Notes: generated from the letters alone by a model not told the origin. 64,000 nucleotides of DNA from Blastococcus sp. TF02A-26 (GCF_003319125.1 NZ_QOHG01000007.1:1-64000); one strand, 5' to 3'; counted from the first letter of the stretch, positions 42,328 to 50,873 are shown. Made by a program: numbers and translations.

Positions 42328-43155
42328 ATGAGTGCTGCGCCCGAGCCACGGGACGAGATCCTGGTCGAGGCGGACGGAGCCGAGATCCAGGCACCTGCCG
42401 GCCAGGCCCTCACCGCCGTCCGGGAGGAGGGCGAGCAGGTCCAGCAGGTCACCGGACCCAGGTGGACCGCCGCCGACTTCGGTGACGACGCCGACTGGGA
42501 CCACCCCGACACCCGACCCCGGATGCGCGGCTGGCTGCACCTGTTCGCCTTCTTCGGCGCGATCGTCGCCGGCGCCGTGCTCATCCCGCTGGCCTCGGTG
42601 CAGGGCGCCCGGGCCGGGTTCTCCGTCGCGGTCTACTGCGCGACCATCTGCGGGCTGTTCGGCATCAGCGCGCTGTACCACCGCCGCCGCTGGTCCCCCC
42701 GCGGCTGGAAGATCATGAAGCGGCTCGACCACTCGATGATCTTCCTGTTCATCGCCGGGACCTACACGCCGTTCGCCCTGCTCGCCGTGGACCAGCCGAT
42801 GGGGTACTGGATCCTGGCGCTGGTGTGGGCGGGCGCGATCGCCGGCGTCTCGCTCAAGCTCACCTGGCCCACCGCCCCCCGCTGGCTGGGCGTGCCGCTC
42901 TACATCGGGCTGGGCTGGGTCGCCGTCTTCATCCTGACCGACATCCTGCACATCGCCGGGGTGGCGTCGCTGGTCCTGCTGGCCACCGGCGGCGTGCTGT
43001 ACACGCTCGGCGGCATCGCCTACGGCATCAAGAAGCCCAACCCGTGGCCCGGGGTCTTCGGCTACCACGAGGTCTTCCACGCGATGACGATCGTGGCGGC
43101 CATCTGCCACTACATCGCCGTCTACTTCGCGGTCTACAACAGCCCGTTCAGCTGA
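42328..43155 (+). CDS. hemolysin III / PAQR family membrane protein
   Basis: A 275-residue protein. The first ~60 residues are a charged cytosolic extension; then seven membrane helices (~70-270). Family zinc ligands are visible: GISALYHRRRWSPRGWKIMK, RLDHSMIFLFIAGTYTPFAL (His, Asp) and YHEVFHAMTIVAAICHYIAV (two His). Function in bacteria is unclear; PAQR proteins may be ceramidase-like hydrolases or lipid-sensing. Its final codons form a palindrome with the convergent gene. Syntenic with Rv1085c. Confidence 0.9.
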   Translation: MSAAPEPRDEILVEADGAEIQAPAGQALTAVREEGEQVQQVTGPRWTAADFGDDADWDHPDTRPRMRGWLHLFAFFGAIVAGAVLIPLASVQGARAGFSVAVYCATICGLFGISALYHRRRWSPRGWKIMKRLDHSMIFLFIAGTYTPFALLAVDQPMGYWILALVWAGAIAGVSLKLTWPTAPRWLGVPLYIGLGWVAVFILTDILHIAGVASLVLLATGGVLYTLGGIAYGIKKPNPWPGVFGYHEVFHAMTIVAAICHYIAVYFAVYNSPFS

Positions 43156-43161
43156 ACGGGC
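43142..43161. terminator. palindrome spanning two convergent stop codons
   Basis: GCCCGTTCAGCTGAACGGGC is a perfect 20-bp palindrome. It encodes the last three residues Pro-Phe-Ser and the TGA of both convergent genes, which overlap by eight bases. As RNA it forms the same hairpin from either side and may act as a bidirectional terminator. Confidence 0.65.
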
Positions 43162-44398
43162 GGCGGTCGTCCAGCCGCGTCGAGCCCCTGCCCGCCGCCC
43201 GCCACAGCCGGGCGACGACGTCCCGGTCGGCGTCGGACACCAGGTTGCCCATCACCCGCAGGGCGACCGTCATGAGCGCGCGCGAGCGCATCCCGACCGG
43301 CCCGGCCGCGGGGAGGAACCGCGGCACGGTGAGCAGCCCGGCCAGCCGGCGGGCGATGGAGAACGCCTCGCCGTAGTGCTCCCGGAGGGTCGCCGGCCAC
43401 GCGGCCGTCCAGTCCGGCTGGTCGAACAGGTCGACGACGGTGCGCCCGGTCTCCAGGCCGTAGTCGATCCCCTCGCCGTTGAGCGGGTTGACGCAGCCGG
43501 CGGCGTCCCCGACCAGCGCCCAGTTCGGCCCGGCCACCCCGGAGACGGCGCCGCCCATGGGCAGCAGCGCCGAGGCCGGCGCCCGGACGGGCCCCTCCAG
43601 CTGCCAGTCCTCGCGCCGGGCCGCGGCGTAGGCCTCGAGCAGCGGCTTGAGCTGGATGTTGGCGGGCCGCTTCGCCGTCGCCAGCGTCCCGACCCCGATG
43701 TTCACCTCGCCGGCATCCGCGCCCAGCGGGAAGACCCAGCCGTAGCCGGACAGCAGCTCGCCGCCCGTGCCGCGCAGCTCCAGGTGGGAGGAGATCCACT
43801 CGTCGTCGGCCCGGCCGGAGGGCACGTAGCCGCGGGCGGCGACGCCGTAGGCGGTGTCCCGGTGCCACTCGCGGCCGAGCACCCGCCCCAGCGGGGAGCG
43901 CACCCCGTCGGCGACGACCAGCCGCTCGCAGCCCACGGTCACCGTGCCGGTGGACGTCTCGAGGACCACCCCGGTCACGCGGTCGCCGTCCCGTTCGACG
44001 TCGACCGCGCGGGCGCCCTCCAGCGGGGTCGCGCCGGCGGTCAGGGCGCACGCGCGGATGCGGGCGTCGAGCTCGGTGCGGGGCACGGCGCTGCCGTGGT
44101 CGGGGAACTCGCCCCCGGGCCAGGGCAGCTGCCACTCCTGGCCGAACCCGGCCGCGCGCAGGCCGCGGTTGCGGGCCCGGGAGCGGGCCCAGTCCCCCAG
44201 CTCGAGCCGGTCCAGCTCGGCGATCGCCCGCGGGGTCAGCCCGTCGCCGCAGGCCTTGTCCCGGGGGAAGACGGCGGCGTCGGCCAGCACGACCTCGTGC
44301 CCCGCCCGCGCGGCCCAGGCGGCCGCCGCCGAGCCGGCCGGCCCGGCGCCGACCACCAGGACGTCGGTGGTGGTCGGCGGGACGACGGCGCTGCTCAC
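43148..44398 (-). CDS. geranylgeranyl reductase family flavoprotein
   Basis: A 416-residue FAD-dependent oxidoreductase. FAD motifs: VLVVGAGPAGSAAAAWAARA, DKACGDGLTPRAIAELDRLE, and ALVGDAAGCVNPLNGEGIDY followed by GLETG. The family includes geranylgeranyl reductases and menaquinone beta-reductase (MenJ), which saturate prenyl double bonds. No membrane helix is clear. Which isoprenoid it reduces cannot be read from sequence; its closeness to uppS is suggestive. GTG start at 44398. Confidence 0.9.
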   Translation of the reverse strand: MSSAVVPPTTTDVLVVGAGPAGSAAAAWAARAGHEVVLADAAVFPRDKACGDGLTPRAIAELDRLELGDWARSRARNRGLRAAGFGQEWQLPWPGGEFPDHGSAVPRTELDARIRACALTAGATPLEGARAVDVERDGDRVTGVVLETSTGTVTVGCERLVVADGVRSPLGRVLGREWHRDTAYGVAARGYVPSGRADDEWISSHLELRGTGGELLSGYGWVFPLGADAGEVNIGVGTLATAKRPANIQLKPLLEAYAAARREDWQLEGPVRAPASALLPMGGAVSGVAGPNWALVGDAAGCVNPLNGEGIDYGLETGRTVVDLFDQPDWTAAWPATLREHYGEAFSIARRLAGLLTVPRFLPAAGPVGMRSRALMTVALRVMGNLVSDADRDVVARLWRAAGRGSTRLDDRRPFS

Positions 44399-44410
44399 CG
44401 GCCCAGTGTC

Positions 44411-45067
44411 CTACCCGAACAGCGGGAGCCGGTCGGCCGCCTCGCCCAGGGCCACGCGGTCGGCCTCGGTCAGGGGCTCCCGGCCGGTGCCGCGCCGAGC
44501 GGCGGTGGCGTCGTCCCACTCCGCCGGGAGCGGCTCCCCGAGCAGGGCCTCCAGCACCCGGCGGACCTCGGCCAGCGGTCCGGCGGCCGGCCCCGGCCGG
44601 TCCAGGTGGGCGACCAGGTCGAGGTGGTGGACGGCGGCCTCGACCACGAGCGTGGAGAGCAGGTCGGCGACGCTCAGCACGTGGCCCTGGGTGGCGACGA
44701 GGTCGTCCCCGGAGACCCGGCCCGCCGACACCAGCACCGCCGCGGTGGTCTCGGCGTACGGCTCGCGGATGGCGGCCAGCCCGCCGGTCACGCTCGCCGA
44801 GACACGGGTGGCCCAGAGGTCGCGGTCGTCGTCCTCCGCGGTGGGCTGCCACGACCGCCAGTAGCCGACGGCGTCGGTGCCGGCCGGGCCCTCCGCGGGC
44901 GTGGAGAGCGCGACCAGCCCGCGCCGGGCGTCGGCGAGCATGTGCCAGGCGAGGTCGACCGGCGTCCAGCCGGCGCACCCGGTGGGCCGCCACTGCTCCT
45001 CGGGCGCCAGCTCGGCGAGCAGCCGGGCGAAGTCGCCGTAGACGGTGCGCAGCAGCGGGAGGACCAC
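44411..45067 (-). CDS. maleylpyruvate isomerase/DinB-fold protein
   Basis: A 218-residue protein of the TIGR03083-like mycothiol-dependent maleylpyruvate isomerase superfamily. The N-terminal motif TGCAGWTPVDLAWHMLADAR (family: GWTxxDxxAHL) supplies one metal His, and VVEAAVHHLDLVAHL another. The helical C-terminus ends near SLLG-type hydrophobics. GTG 45067 (VVLPLLRTVYGDFARLL) gives the usual N-terminus; the much longer open frame upstream is the next gene read out of frame. Substrate unknown. Confidence 0.82.
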   Translation of the reverse strand: MVLPLLRTVYGDFARLLAELAPEEQWRPTGCAGWTPVDLAWHMLADARRGLVALSTPAEGPAGTDAVGYWRSWQPTAEDDDRDLWATRVSASVTGGLAAIREPYAETTAAVLVSAGRVSGDDLVATQGHVLSVADLLSTLVVEAAVHHLDLVAHLDRPGPAAGPLAEVRRVLEALLGEPLPAEWDDATAARRGTGREPLTEADRVALGEAADRLPLFG

Positions 45068-45081
45068 CCGGCCAGCGTGCC

Positions 45082-45687
45082 TCAGTCGGCCCGGGGCCCG
45101 CGCGCCCGCACCTCCTCGACCGCGGTCATGGCGTTCCGCAGCTCGGTGAGCCAGTCGTCGGCGTTGCGGCCCACCAGCCGCACCGCCCAGGCCAGCGCCT
45201 CCGACCGCGACCGGGCGACGCCGGCGTCGACGAGCGTGTCGAGGACCAGGCGCTCCGGCTGGCGCAGCCGCGTCATCACCGGGACCGAGAGCGTGGTGAA
45301 CAGCTCGCGGGTGTCGCCGCAGGTCGCTCCCCACGCCACCGACCGGCCGTAGCGCTCCTGCGCGGCGTCCGCGACGGCCATCCGCTGCTCGCGGGTCTCC
45401 TCGCGGAACCGGGCGATCCGGCCGGCGCGGGCGGCAGCGGCATCGCCCTCCCCCGCCTCCGGCTCGGCCAGGGGTCCGACCACGGTGATCTCGTCGCGGT
45501 CGATGGTCAGCTCGACCGGGCCGGCGAACCAGGCGTCGGGCAGCCGGCCGGCGAACCAGCCGGCGACCTCGGCGCGCTCCACGGGGGGCGGCGCGTCCTG
45601 TCCGCGGCCGCGTCCGGTACCCCGGGCGCGGGCCCAGGGGCCGCGACCGGTCCCGAACGGGGCGTCGGCGAAGCGGTGTGCGTGCAT
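45082..45687 (-). CDS. conserved actinobacterial protein with RHH-like C-terminus
   Basis: A 201-residue protein of unknown function. The Arg/Gly-rich start (~10-32) precedes a segment PVERAEVAGWFAGRLPDAWF, a short beta hairpin (VELTIDRDEITVVGPL) and a charged helix (IARFREETREQRMAVADAAQ). The C-terminal ~60 residues (LVLDTLVDAGVARSRSEALA, WAVRLVGRNADDWLTEL) resemble a ribbon-helix-helix or CopG-like segment. AGGAGG precedes the ATG. An AT-rich palindrome lies 24 bases upstream. Confidence 0.7.
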   Translation of the reverse strand: MHAHRFADAPFGTGRGPWARARGTGRGRGQDAPPPVERAEVAGWFAGRLPDAWFAGPVELTIDRDEITVVGPLAEPEAGEGDAAAARAGRIARFREETREQRMAVADAAQERYGRSVAWGATCGDTRELFTTLSVPVMTRLRQPERLVLDTLVDAGVARSRSEALAWAVRLVGRNADDWLTELRNAMTAVEEVRARGPRAD

Positions 45688-45710
45688 GGGAACAGCCTCC
45701 TCGGAGCGGC

Positions 45711-45721
45711 GTAATGATTAC
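45711..45721. promoter_or_regulatory. AT-rich palindrome upstream of RHH-like gene
   Basis: GTAATGATTAC (five-base arms, central G) followed by CACGCTTAC makes a GTAA-rich patch in a very GC-rich genome, 24 bases upstream of the gene at 45687-45082. It looks like an operator, possibly bound by the adjacent RHH-like protein, overlapping its promoter. Confidence 0.45.
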
Positions 45722-45803
45722 ACGCTTACAAGGTAGGCCGGACAGGGCTCTGCCGACAGGGGCCCGGCTACGCCCTGAGCGGACGGGGCCGGGCCTCTGC
45801 CGG

Positions 45804-46712
45804 TCAGCGGACGGTCAGCCCCCGGCGGACCAGGACGCGCCGCTCCAGCGGGGCGAAGACGAGCAGCTCGATCGCGATGCCGACCGCCAGGATCAGGGCG
45901 ATCGACGTGATGACCAGCGACATCTGGGAGAGCTCGCGGCCGACGTTGAGCAGCTGCCCCAGGCCCTGGCCCAGCTGCGGCGAGTAGGTGATGAGCTCGG
46001 CGGCCATGAGCGACCGCCAGGCGAAGGCCCACCCCTGGCGGAGTCCGCCGAGGTAGCCCGGCAGCGCCGCCGGCAGGAGCACGTGCCGGGTGCGGCCGAG
46101 GGTCGAGAGCCCGAGCACACGGCCGACGCGGTCGAACAGCGGCGGCACCTGCTTCATGCCGCTGAGCAGCCCGTTCGCGATGGACGGCGCGGCGCCGAGC
46201 AGCACCACCGTGTAGATCGCGGCGTCGGTCAGCTGGAACCAGATGATGGCGGCCGGCACCCAGGCGACCGAGGGCAGGCTCTGCAGCCCGCTGACGATCG
46301 GCCCGATGGCCGCCCGCAGCCACCGGCTCCACCACATGGCGAGGCCGAGCGCGGTGCCGATGACCAGCGACAGGGCGAAGCCGACGGCGCCGCGGCTGAG
46401 GCTGGTCCAGACCGCCTCGAACGCGCTGCCGTCGGTGATCCGCTCCCAGAACACCTCGGCCACGTCGCCCGGCGAGGGCAGCGCGTACGACGGCTTCACC
46501 TCGGCCTCGTAGGCCAGCTGCCACACGCCGACGAGCGCGGCGAGGAAGAAGATCGGCGGGAGGACCGTCCGGACGAACCGCCTGCCCAGGCTCGGGCCCG
46601 GCGGCAGCGTCGCGGCGGTGTCGAGGGCGTCGAGCCCTGCCTCGAGCTGCCGGGCGCCGACCGGCGGCCCGTCCGTCGTCCGGTTCCCGTGCGGGCTGGT
46701 GCTAGTGGCCAT
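45804..46712 (-). CDS. ssuC: sulfonate/nitrate-type ABC permease
   Basis: A 302-residue permease with six membrane helices and the BPD_transp_1 EAA loop (PALPGYLGGLRQGWAFAWRS). Family motifs LQSLPSVAWVPAAIIWFQLT and YSPQLGQGLGQLLNVGREL are typical of SsuC/TauC/NrtB. A ~45-residue cytosolic leader is extra. It overlaps ssuB by 11 bases. Substrate could be alkanesulfonate, taurine, nitrate or thiamine precursor; the leader peptide upstream favours a sulfur source. Confidence 0.9.
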   Translation of the reverse strand: MATSTSPHGNRTTDGPPVGARQLEAGLDALDTAATLPPGPSLGRRFVRTVLPPIFFLAALVGVWQLAYEAEVKPSYALPSPGDVAEVFWERITDGSAFEAVWTSLSRGAVGFALSLVIGTALGLAMWWSRWLRAAIGPIVSGLQSLPSVAWVPAAIIWFQLTDAAIYTVVLLGAAPSIANGLLSGMKQVPPLFDRVGRVLGLSTLGRTRHVLLPAALPGYLGGLRQGWAFAWRSLMAAELITYSPQLGQGLGQLLNVGRELSQMSLVITSIALILAVGIAIELLVFAPLERRVLVRRGLTVR

Positions 46713-47508
46713 GGCGGCTGATCTCCCGGTGCAGCTCGTGGGTGATCTCCGCGGCGAGCGCGCTGACCCCGGGCGACTCGATGGTCCGCGGCTGCGGCAG
46801 GTCGACCTGCCACTCCCGCACGATGCGGCCCGGCCGCGAGCCCATGAGGACCACCCGCGACCCCAGTCGCACGGCCTCGCGGACGTTGTGGGTCACGAAG
46901 ACGACCGACAGCTGCTGCTCGGCCCACACCCGGGCCAGCTCGACGTGCAGCACGTCACGGGTGATGGCGTCGAGCGCGGCGAACGGCTCGTCCATCAGCA
47001 GGACCTTGCTGTCCTGCGCGAGGGAACGCGCCAGGGCGACCCGCTGGCGCATGCCCCCGGACAGCTCGTGCACCCGCTTGCCGCCCTGGTCGGCGAGGTT
47101 GACCAGCGACAGCAGCCGGGCGGCCTCGGTGCGCCGCTCCGCGCGCTTCACGCCGCGGGCCTTGAGCGCCAGCTCCACGTTCCCGCTGGCGGTCAGCCAC
47201 GGGAGCAGGGCGGGCTCCTGGAACATGAGGGCCGGCCGCCGGGCGCTGACCTCCACGCGCCCGGCGGTCGGCTCGACGAGTCCGGCGAGCAGGTTGAGCA
47301 ACGTCGACTTGCCGCACCCGGACGCGCCGACCAGGCAGACGAACTCCCCCGGGGCCACGGTCAGGTCGACGCCGTCGAGCACCGGCGGCCGGTCGCGCTC
47401 GAAGACCTGGGAGACGCCCTCGACCCGGACGGCGGGCGGGGCGTCGGCCGCGCTCCGGTGCGCAGGACGGGCCTGCGGACCGGCGGCGACCAGCTGTTCC
47501 GTGGACAT
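46702..47508 (-). CDS. ssuB: sulfonate-type ABC ATPase
   Basis: A 268-residue ATPase: Walker A LVGASGCGKSTLLNLLAGL, signature LSGGMRQRVALARSLAQDSK, Walker B VLLMDEPFAALDAITRDVLH, switch VVFVTHNVREAVRLGSRVVL. The NrtD/SsuB/TauB group is recognised by GAxGCGKST and the short length. It lies 25 bases after ssuA. Confidence 0.92.
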   Translation of the reverse strand: MSTEQLVAAGPQARPAHRSAADAPPAVRVEGVSQVFERDRPPVLDGVDLTVAPGEFVCLVGASGCGKSTLLNLLAGLVEPTAGRVEVSARRPALMFQEPALLPWLTASGNVELALKARGVKRAERRTEAARLLSLVNLADQGGKRVHELSGGMRQRVALARSLAQDSKVLLMDEPFAALDAITRDVLHVELARVWAEQQLSVVFVTHNVREAVRLGSRVVLMGSRPGRIVREWQVDLPQPRTIESPGVSALAAEITHELHREISRHGH

Positions 47509-47533
47509 GGGGGTGCCTTCCTGGCGGGAGGGG

Positions 47534-48616
47534 TCAGTCCTCGCCCAGGCCGCCGGCGGACACCGGCTCCAGGTCGAGGTCGGAGAGGACGGCGTTCAGC
47601 GGACGGAGGTCGTAGATGCCCTCGATGTCCACGAGTTCCGGCGTGGTGCCGGCGTCGAAGCTGTGCTGCGCGGACTCCTCCAGCGTCGAGGCCAGCGGGT
47701 CCCAGGTGACCGAGAGGTTGCTCCAGGCGCGGTCGAGCACCTCGGCGTCCAGCGGCGAGCTGCCGGCGGCCTCGAGCCCCGCGTTGACCGCGGTCTTGGC
47801 GGCGTCCGGGTCGTCCTCGCCGAGCTGGACGGCGGCGACGTGGGCGCGCAGGAAGGCGTCCACCGTCTCCGGGTTCTGCTCGAGGAACTCGGTGCGCACG
47901 ATGATGTTCGTGGTGACGAACTGGCCGTCGTCCCACAGGTCGCGCTCGTCGACCAGCACCTTCGCGCCGGCCTCGAGCACCAGCCGCGAGGCCCACGGCT
48001 CGGGCAGCCACGCGCCGTCGAACTCGCCCTCCTGGAACAGCCCCAGGGTGTCGGCGTTCGGGGTCGGGGAGATCGTCACGTCGCCGCCGCCCTCGATGCT
48101 GTTCTCCAGGCCCTGCTCGGTGAGCCAGGTGCGCAGGGCGACGTCCTGGGTGTTGCCGAGCTGCGGCGTGGCCAGCGTGGCGCCCCGGAGGTCCTCCGGG
48201 GAGTCGATGCCCTCGCGGACGACGAGCTGCGCACCACCGGAGGCGGCGCCGGAGATGATGCGGACGGCGTCGCCGTCGCTCTGGCCGTAGGCGTTGATCG
48301 CCGGGCTGGGGCCGATGTAGGCGATGTCCAGCGCACCGCCGAACACCGCCTCCACGACGTCCGGGCCGGCGTTGAACACCTGGGTGGACAGCGTCGTGTC
48401 GCCGAGCTCCTCGGCGAACAGGCCCTGGTCGACGCCGATCAGGGCGGCCGCGTGCGTCACGTTGGCGAAGTAGCCGAGCCGGAGCTCCTCGGCGACGCCC
48501 GAGCCGCCGGAGCTGCCGGAGTCGCCGTCGTCCCCGCAGGCGGCCAGTGCGGCGGCGAGCGGCACCAGGGCCATGAGGGCGAGAGCGCGGCGGCGGGTCG
48601 TGCGATGGGTGGTCAT
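47534..48616 (-). CDS. ssuA: sulfonate-type substrate-binding lipoprotein
   Basis: A 360-residue lipoprotein. Signal peptide with a twin-Arg-like start (TTHRTTRRRALALMALVPL) and lipobox LAAC at ~24-27, then a Gly/Ser linker and a type II periplasmic-binding fold (ELRLGYFANVTHAAALIGVD, FGGALDIAYIGPSPAINAY, FDGAWLPEPWASRLV). Matches SsuA/TauA/NrtA. ATG start with no strong ribosome site; a leader peptide lies 105 bases upstream. Confidence 0.9.
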   Translation of the reverse strand: MTTHRTTRRRALALMALVPLAAALAACGDDGDSGSSGGSGVAEELRLGYFANVTHAAALIGVDQGLFAEELGDTTLSTQVFNAGPDVVEAVFGGALDIAYIGPSPAINAYGQSDGDAVRIISGAASGGAQLVVREGIDSPEDLRGATLATPQLGNTQDVALRTWLTEQGLENSIEGGGDVTISPTPNADTLGLFQEGEFDGAWLPEPWASRLVLEAGAKVLVDERDLWDDGQFVTTNIIVRTEFLEQNPETVDAFLRAHVAAVQLGEDDPDAAKTAVNAGLEAAGSSPLDAEVLDRAWSNLSVTWDPLASTLEESAQHSFDAGTTPELVDIEGIYDLRPLNAVLSDLDLEPVSAGGLGED

Positions 48617-48721
48617 GGGTCCTCGTCTGGGCGTGAGCGCACGGCGACGACGGGAGCCACGGGGCCAGGGGGCGCACGTCGACGGACCGCGCGCCGGGGG
48701 GTGGGAGGGGGCGCGTCGGCT

Positions 48722-48802
48722 CTAGGCCGACGGACAGAGAGCGCTGCTCAGCCACCCGTTGTCGACGTGGCGGTCGGCCACGAGGAGGGGCAGCGGAGGC
48801 AT
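48722..48802 (-). CDS. leader peptide of ssu operon (RHVD...SALC type)
   Basis: A 26-codon ORF just upstream of ssuA, not long enough for usual gene calling. Its middle reads RHVDNGWLSSALCPSA, matching short actinobacterial leader peptides with an R-H-V-D core and a C-terminal Ser-Ala-Leu-Cys, often found before sulfur-assimilation genes (from memory of the family). A Cys codon near the end would let ribosome stalling report low cysteine. It has no Shine-Dalgarno but a TATCTT -10 sits seven bases before its ATG, so it is probably leaderless. The 427 bases from 48617 to 49043 otherwise hold no gene I can support. Confidence 0.65.
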   Translation of the reverse strand: MPPLPLLVADRHVDNGWLSSALCPSA

Positions 48803-48809
48803 GGGCGGA

Positions 48810-48839
48810 AAGATAACCCACACCATCCCCACCATGTCA
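48810..48839 (-). promoter_or_regulatory. promoter of ssu leader peptide
   Basis: Minus strand: TGACAT (48839-48834), 18 bases, TATCTT (48815-48810), then seven bases to the leader-peptide ATG. A reasonable housekeeping promoter for a leaderless transcript. Confidence 0.5.
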
Positions 48840-49043
48840 CTGGGGTATCCCGCCCGCCCGTCGAGCGCCGGCCCCGGCATGTGACATGTCGCCGGATCAC
48901 GGCGTGATCGCGCGATGACGGATGCAGGACGTTGCCAACCGACACGCCCGGCTTCCGGCGGTCGTGGACATCCACGGCCATTGCTGCTATCCGGCGCGTC
49001 GGCGGACTCTGCCGGACATCCGATCCACCCTCAGGAGGTCGCC

Positions 49044-49610
49044 ATGTCCCAGCGTTCTCGCACCGTCCGCCGGCTCGCCGTCACCCTCGCCGGTGGAGCC
49101 GTCCTCGGGGTCACCACCCTCGCCGCGCCCGCGTCCGCGGCACCCGGCTGCTCCACCGCCTGGGGGTCCCTGCCGGAGTCCGCCGGCGGCACGGGCGCCG
49201 GCACCGTCGACGAGATCCGCACCGGCCGGCACGCGTGCTTCGACCGTCTCGTCGTCGACATCGACGGCGCGAACGGGAGCGCCGTCGGCTACGGCGTCGA
49301 CTACGTGCCCCAGTTCCGGGAGGACGGCACCGGGGACGCGGTGCCCCTGCGTGGCGCGGCCGACCTGCAGATCGTCGTCGCCCGCCCGGCGCACGCAGGC
49401 GGGACGGCGACCTACGACCCGGTCGACGACGCCGAGGCCGAGGACGTCTCCGGCTACCGCACCTTCCGCCAGGTGGCGTGGGGGCAGTCGTTCGAGGGGC
49501 AGAGCACGATCGGGCTGGGCGTGCGGGCCCGGCTGCCCTACCGCGTGTCGCTCCTCGCCGGCCCGGGCGACGACGCCCGGCTCGTGGTGGACGTCGCGCA
49601 CAGCTGGTGA
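49044..49610 (+). CDS. secreted AMIN-like domain protein
   Basis: A 188-residue secreted protein. Signal peptide ~1-34 (RRLAVTLAGGAVLGVTTLAA, ending ASA-AP). The mature part matches AMIN-like actinobacterial proteins: TVDEIRTGRHACFDRLVVDI, VGYGVDYVPQFREDGTGDAV, LQIVVARPAH. Two Cys (C35-region and GRHAC) may form a disulfide. CAGGAGG precedes the ATG at 49044. Role unknown; AMIN-type domains often bind cell wall. Confidence 0.8.
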   Translation: MSQRSRTVRRLAVTLAGGAVLGVTTLAAPASAAPGCSTAWGSLPESAGGTGAGTVDEIRTGRHACFDRLVVDIDGANGSAVGYGVDYVPQFREDGTGDAVPLRGAADLQIVVARPAHAGGTATYDPVDDAEAEDVSGYRTFRQVAWGQSFEGQSTIGLGVRARLPYRVSLLAGPGDDARLVVDVAHSW

Positions 49611-49665
49611 ACGGCGGCCCGGGCGCCGTCCCTCCCGGGGACCGCGCCCGGGCCGTCGTGCCCGG

Positions 49666-49989
49666 TCAGCCGGTGGAGCCGCTGCCCCGCTCGCCGTCGC
49701 GCGGCGGCTCGATCGCCCGGGGTGCCCGCCGGAGGGCGTCGAGCACGTCCTCGCCCGGCTCCTCCCGGCCCTCGCGCAGCAACTGCTCCGGGGTGTCGGG
49801 GACGGCGACGTCCGGCCGGTCCTCCACGGGCTCGAAGCTCGCCGGCACCCGCTTGAGGTGGCGGGTCATCGAGCGCACCAGGAACCCGACGGCGATGAGG
49901 CCGAGCACCAGCAGCAGCAGGCCGAACGGACCGGACTTGCCGACGTCGTCGGGGACCTGCTGCTGGTCGGCCGCCCACAGGATCATCAT
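49666..49989 (-). CDS. small membrane protein coupled to mca
   Basis: A 107-residue protein with one membrane helix (~22-40, FGLLLLVLGLIAVGFLV) and a charged cytosolic tail (RSMTRHLKRVPASFE). Its ATG overlaps the mca stop (ATGA). A short membrane protein in the same position (Rv1083-like) accompanies mca in other actinobacteria. No catalytic motif. Function unknown. Confidence 0.8.
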   Translation of the reverse strand: MMILWAADQQQVPDDVGKSGPFGLLLLVLGLIAVGFLVRSMTRHLKRVPASFEPVEDRPDVAVPDTPEQLLREGREEPGEDVLDALRRAPRAIEPPRDGERGSGSTG

Positions 49990-50873
49990 CGGACCGTCAC
50001 CTCGCTGCGGATGCCTGCGAACAGGTCGTCCTCGGGCACGGGGGCGTCGACCAGGGAGCGGGCCAGCTCGTAGTCCTCGGTGGGCCAGACCCGCTGCTGC
50101 AGGTCCATCGGGACGGCGAACCACCGGCCGGTCGGGTCGATCTGCGTGGCGTGCGCGATGAGGGCGGCATCACGGACGTCGAAGTACTCCGCGCACGGGA
50201 CCTTCGTGGTGACCCGGTGGGAGATGTCGTTCTCCGGGTCCCAGTTCTCCAGCCACTCCGCGTACGGGGACTCGCCGCCGGAGGCGAGGACCGCCTCGTG
50301 CAGCGCTCGCGTCCGGGGCAGCGTGAAGCTCATGTGGTAGTAGAGCTTGCTCGGCTGCCAGGGCTCGCCGAGCTCCGGGTAGCGGTCGGGATCACCGGCG
50401 GCCTCGAAGGCGTGCACCGAGATCTCGTGCGTCTTGATGTGGTCGGGGTGCGGGTAGCCGCCGCGCTCGTCGTAGGTGGTGACGACGTGCGGCCGGAAGC
50501 GGCGGATGAGCGCGACGAGCGGCGCCGCGGCCTCCTCCAGCGGCACGAGGGCGAAACACCCCTCGGGCAGCGGCGGCAGCGGGTCGCCCTCGGGGAGCCC
50601 GGAGTCGACGAAGCCGAGGAACTCCTGCTCCACGCCGAGGATCTCCCGCGCGCGGGCCATCTCCTCGGTGCGGATCTGCGGCAGCCGCTCCCACACCTCC
50701 GGCTTGTCGAGGGCCGGGTTGAGCACCGAGCCGCGCTCGCCGCCGGTGCACGTGGCCACCATGACGCGGGCGCCCTCGGCGACGTACTTGGCCATCGTCG
50801 CGGCGCCCTTGCTCGACTCGTCGTCGGGGTGGGCGTGCACGGCGAGCAGCCGGAGCTGGTCTGCGTCGGTCAC
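49986..50873 (-). CDS. mca: mycothiol S-conjugate amidase
   Basis: A 295-residue zinc amidase that splits mycothiol-toxin conjugates to mercapturic acids. Zinc/catalytic motif AVHAHPDDESSKGAATMAKY, then CTGGERGSVLNPAL and GGYPHPDHIKTHEISVHAFE. The length matches Mca; the paralogue MshB is similar, but this longer YHMSFTLPRTRALHEAVLAS, ENDISHRVTTKVPCAEYFDV end fits Mca. Presence implies a mycothiol-producing actinobacterium. Start at 50873. Confidence 0.93.
   Translation of the reverse strand: MTDADQLRLLAVHAHPDDESSKGAATMAKYVAEGARVMVATCTGGERGSVLNPALDKPEVWERLPQIRTEEMARAREILGVEQEFLGFVDSGLPEGDPLPPLPEGCFALVPLEEAAAPLVALIRRFRPHVVTTYDERGGYPHPDHIKTHEISVHAFEAAGDPDRYPELGEPWQPSKLYYHMSFTLPRTRALHEAVLASGGESPYAEWLENWDPENDISHRVTTKVPCAEYFDVRDAALIAHATQIDPTGRWFAVPMDLQQRVWPTEDYELARSLVDAPVPEDDLFAGIRSEVTVR

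Noticed and set aside
48617-48721. SAM- or TPP-type riboswitch before ssuA
   Set aside because: I see no conserved riboswitch core; the leader peptide explains the region better.
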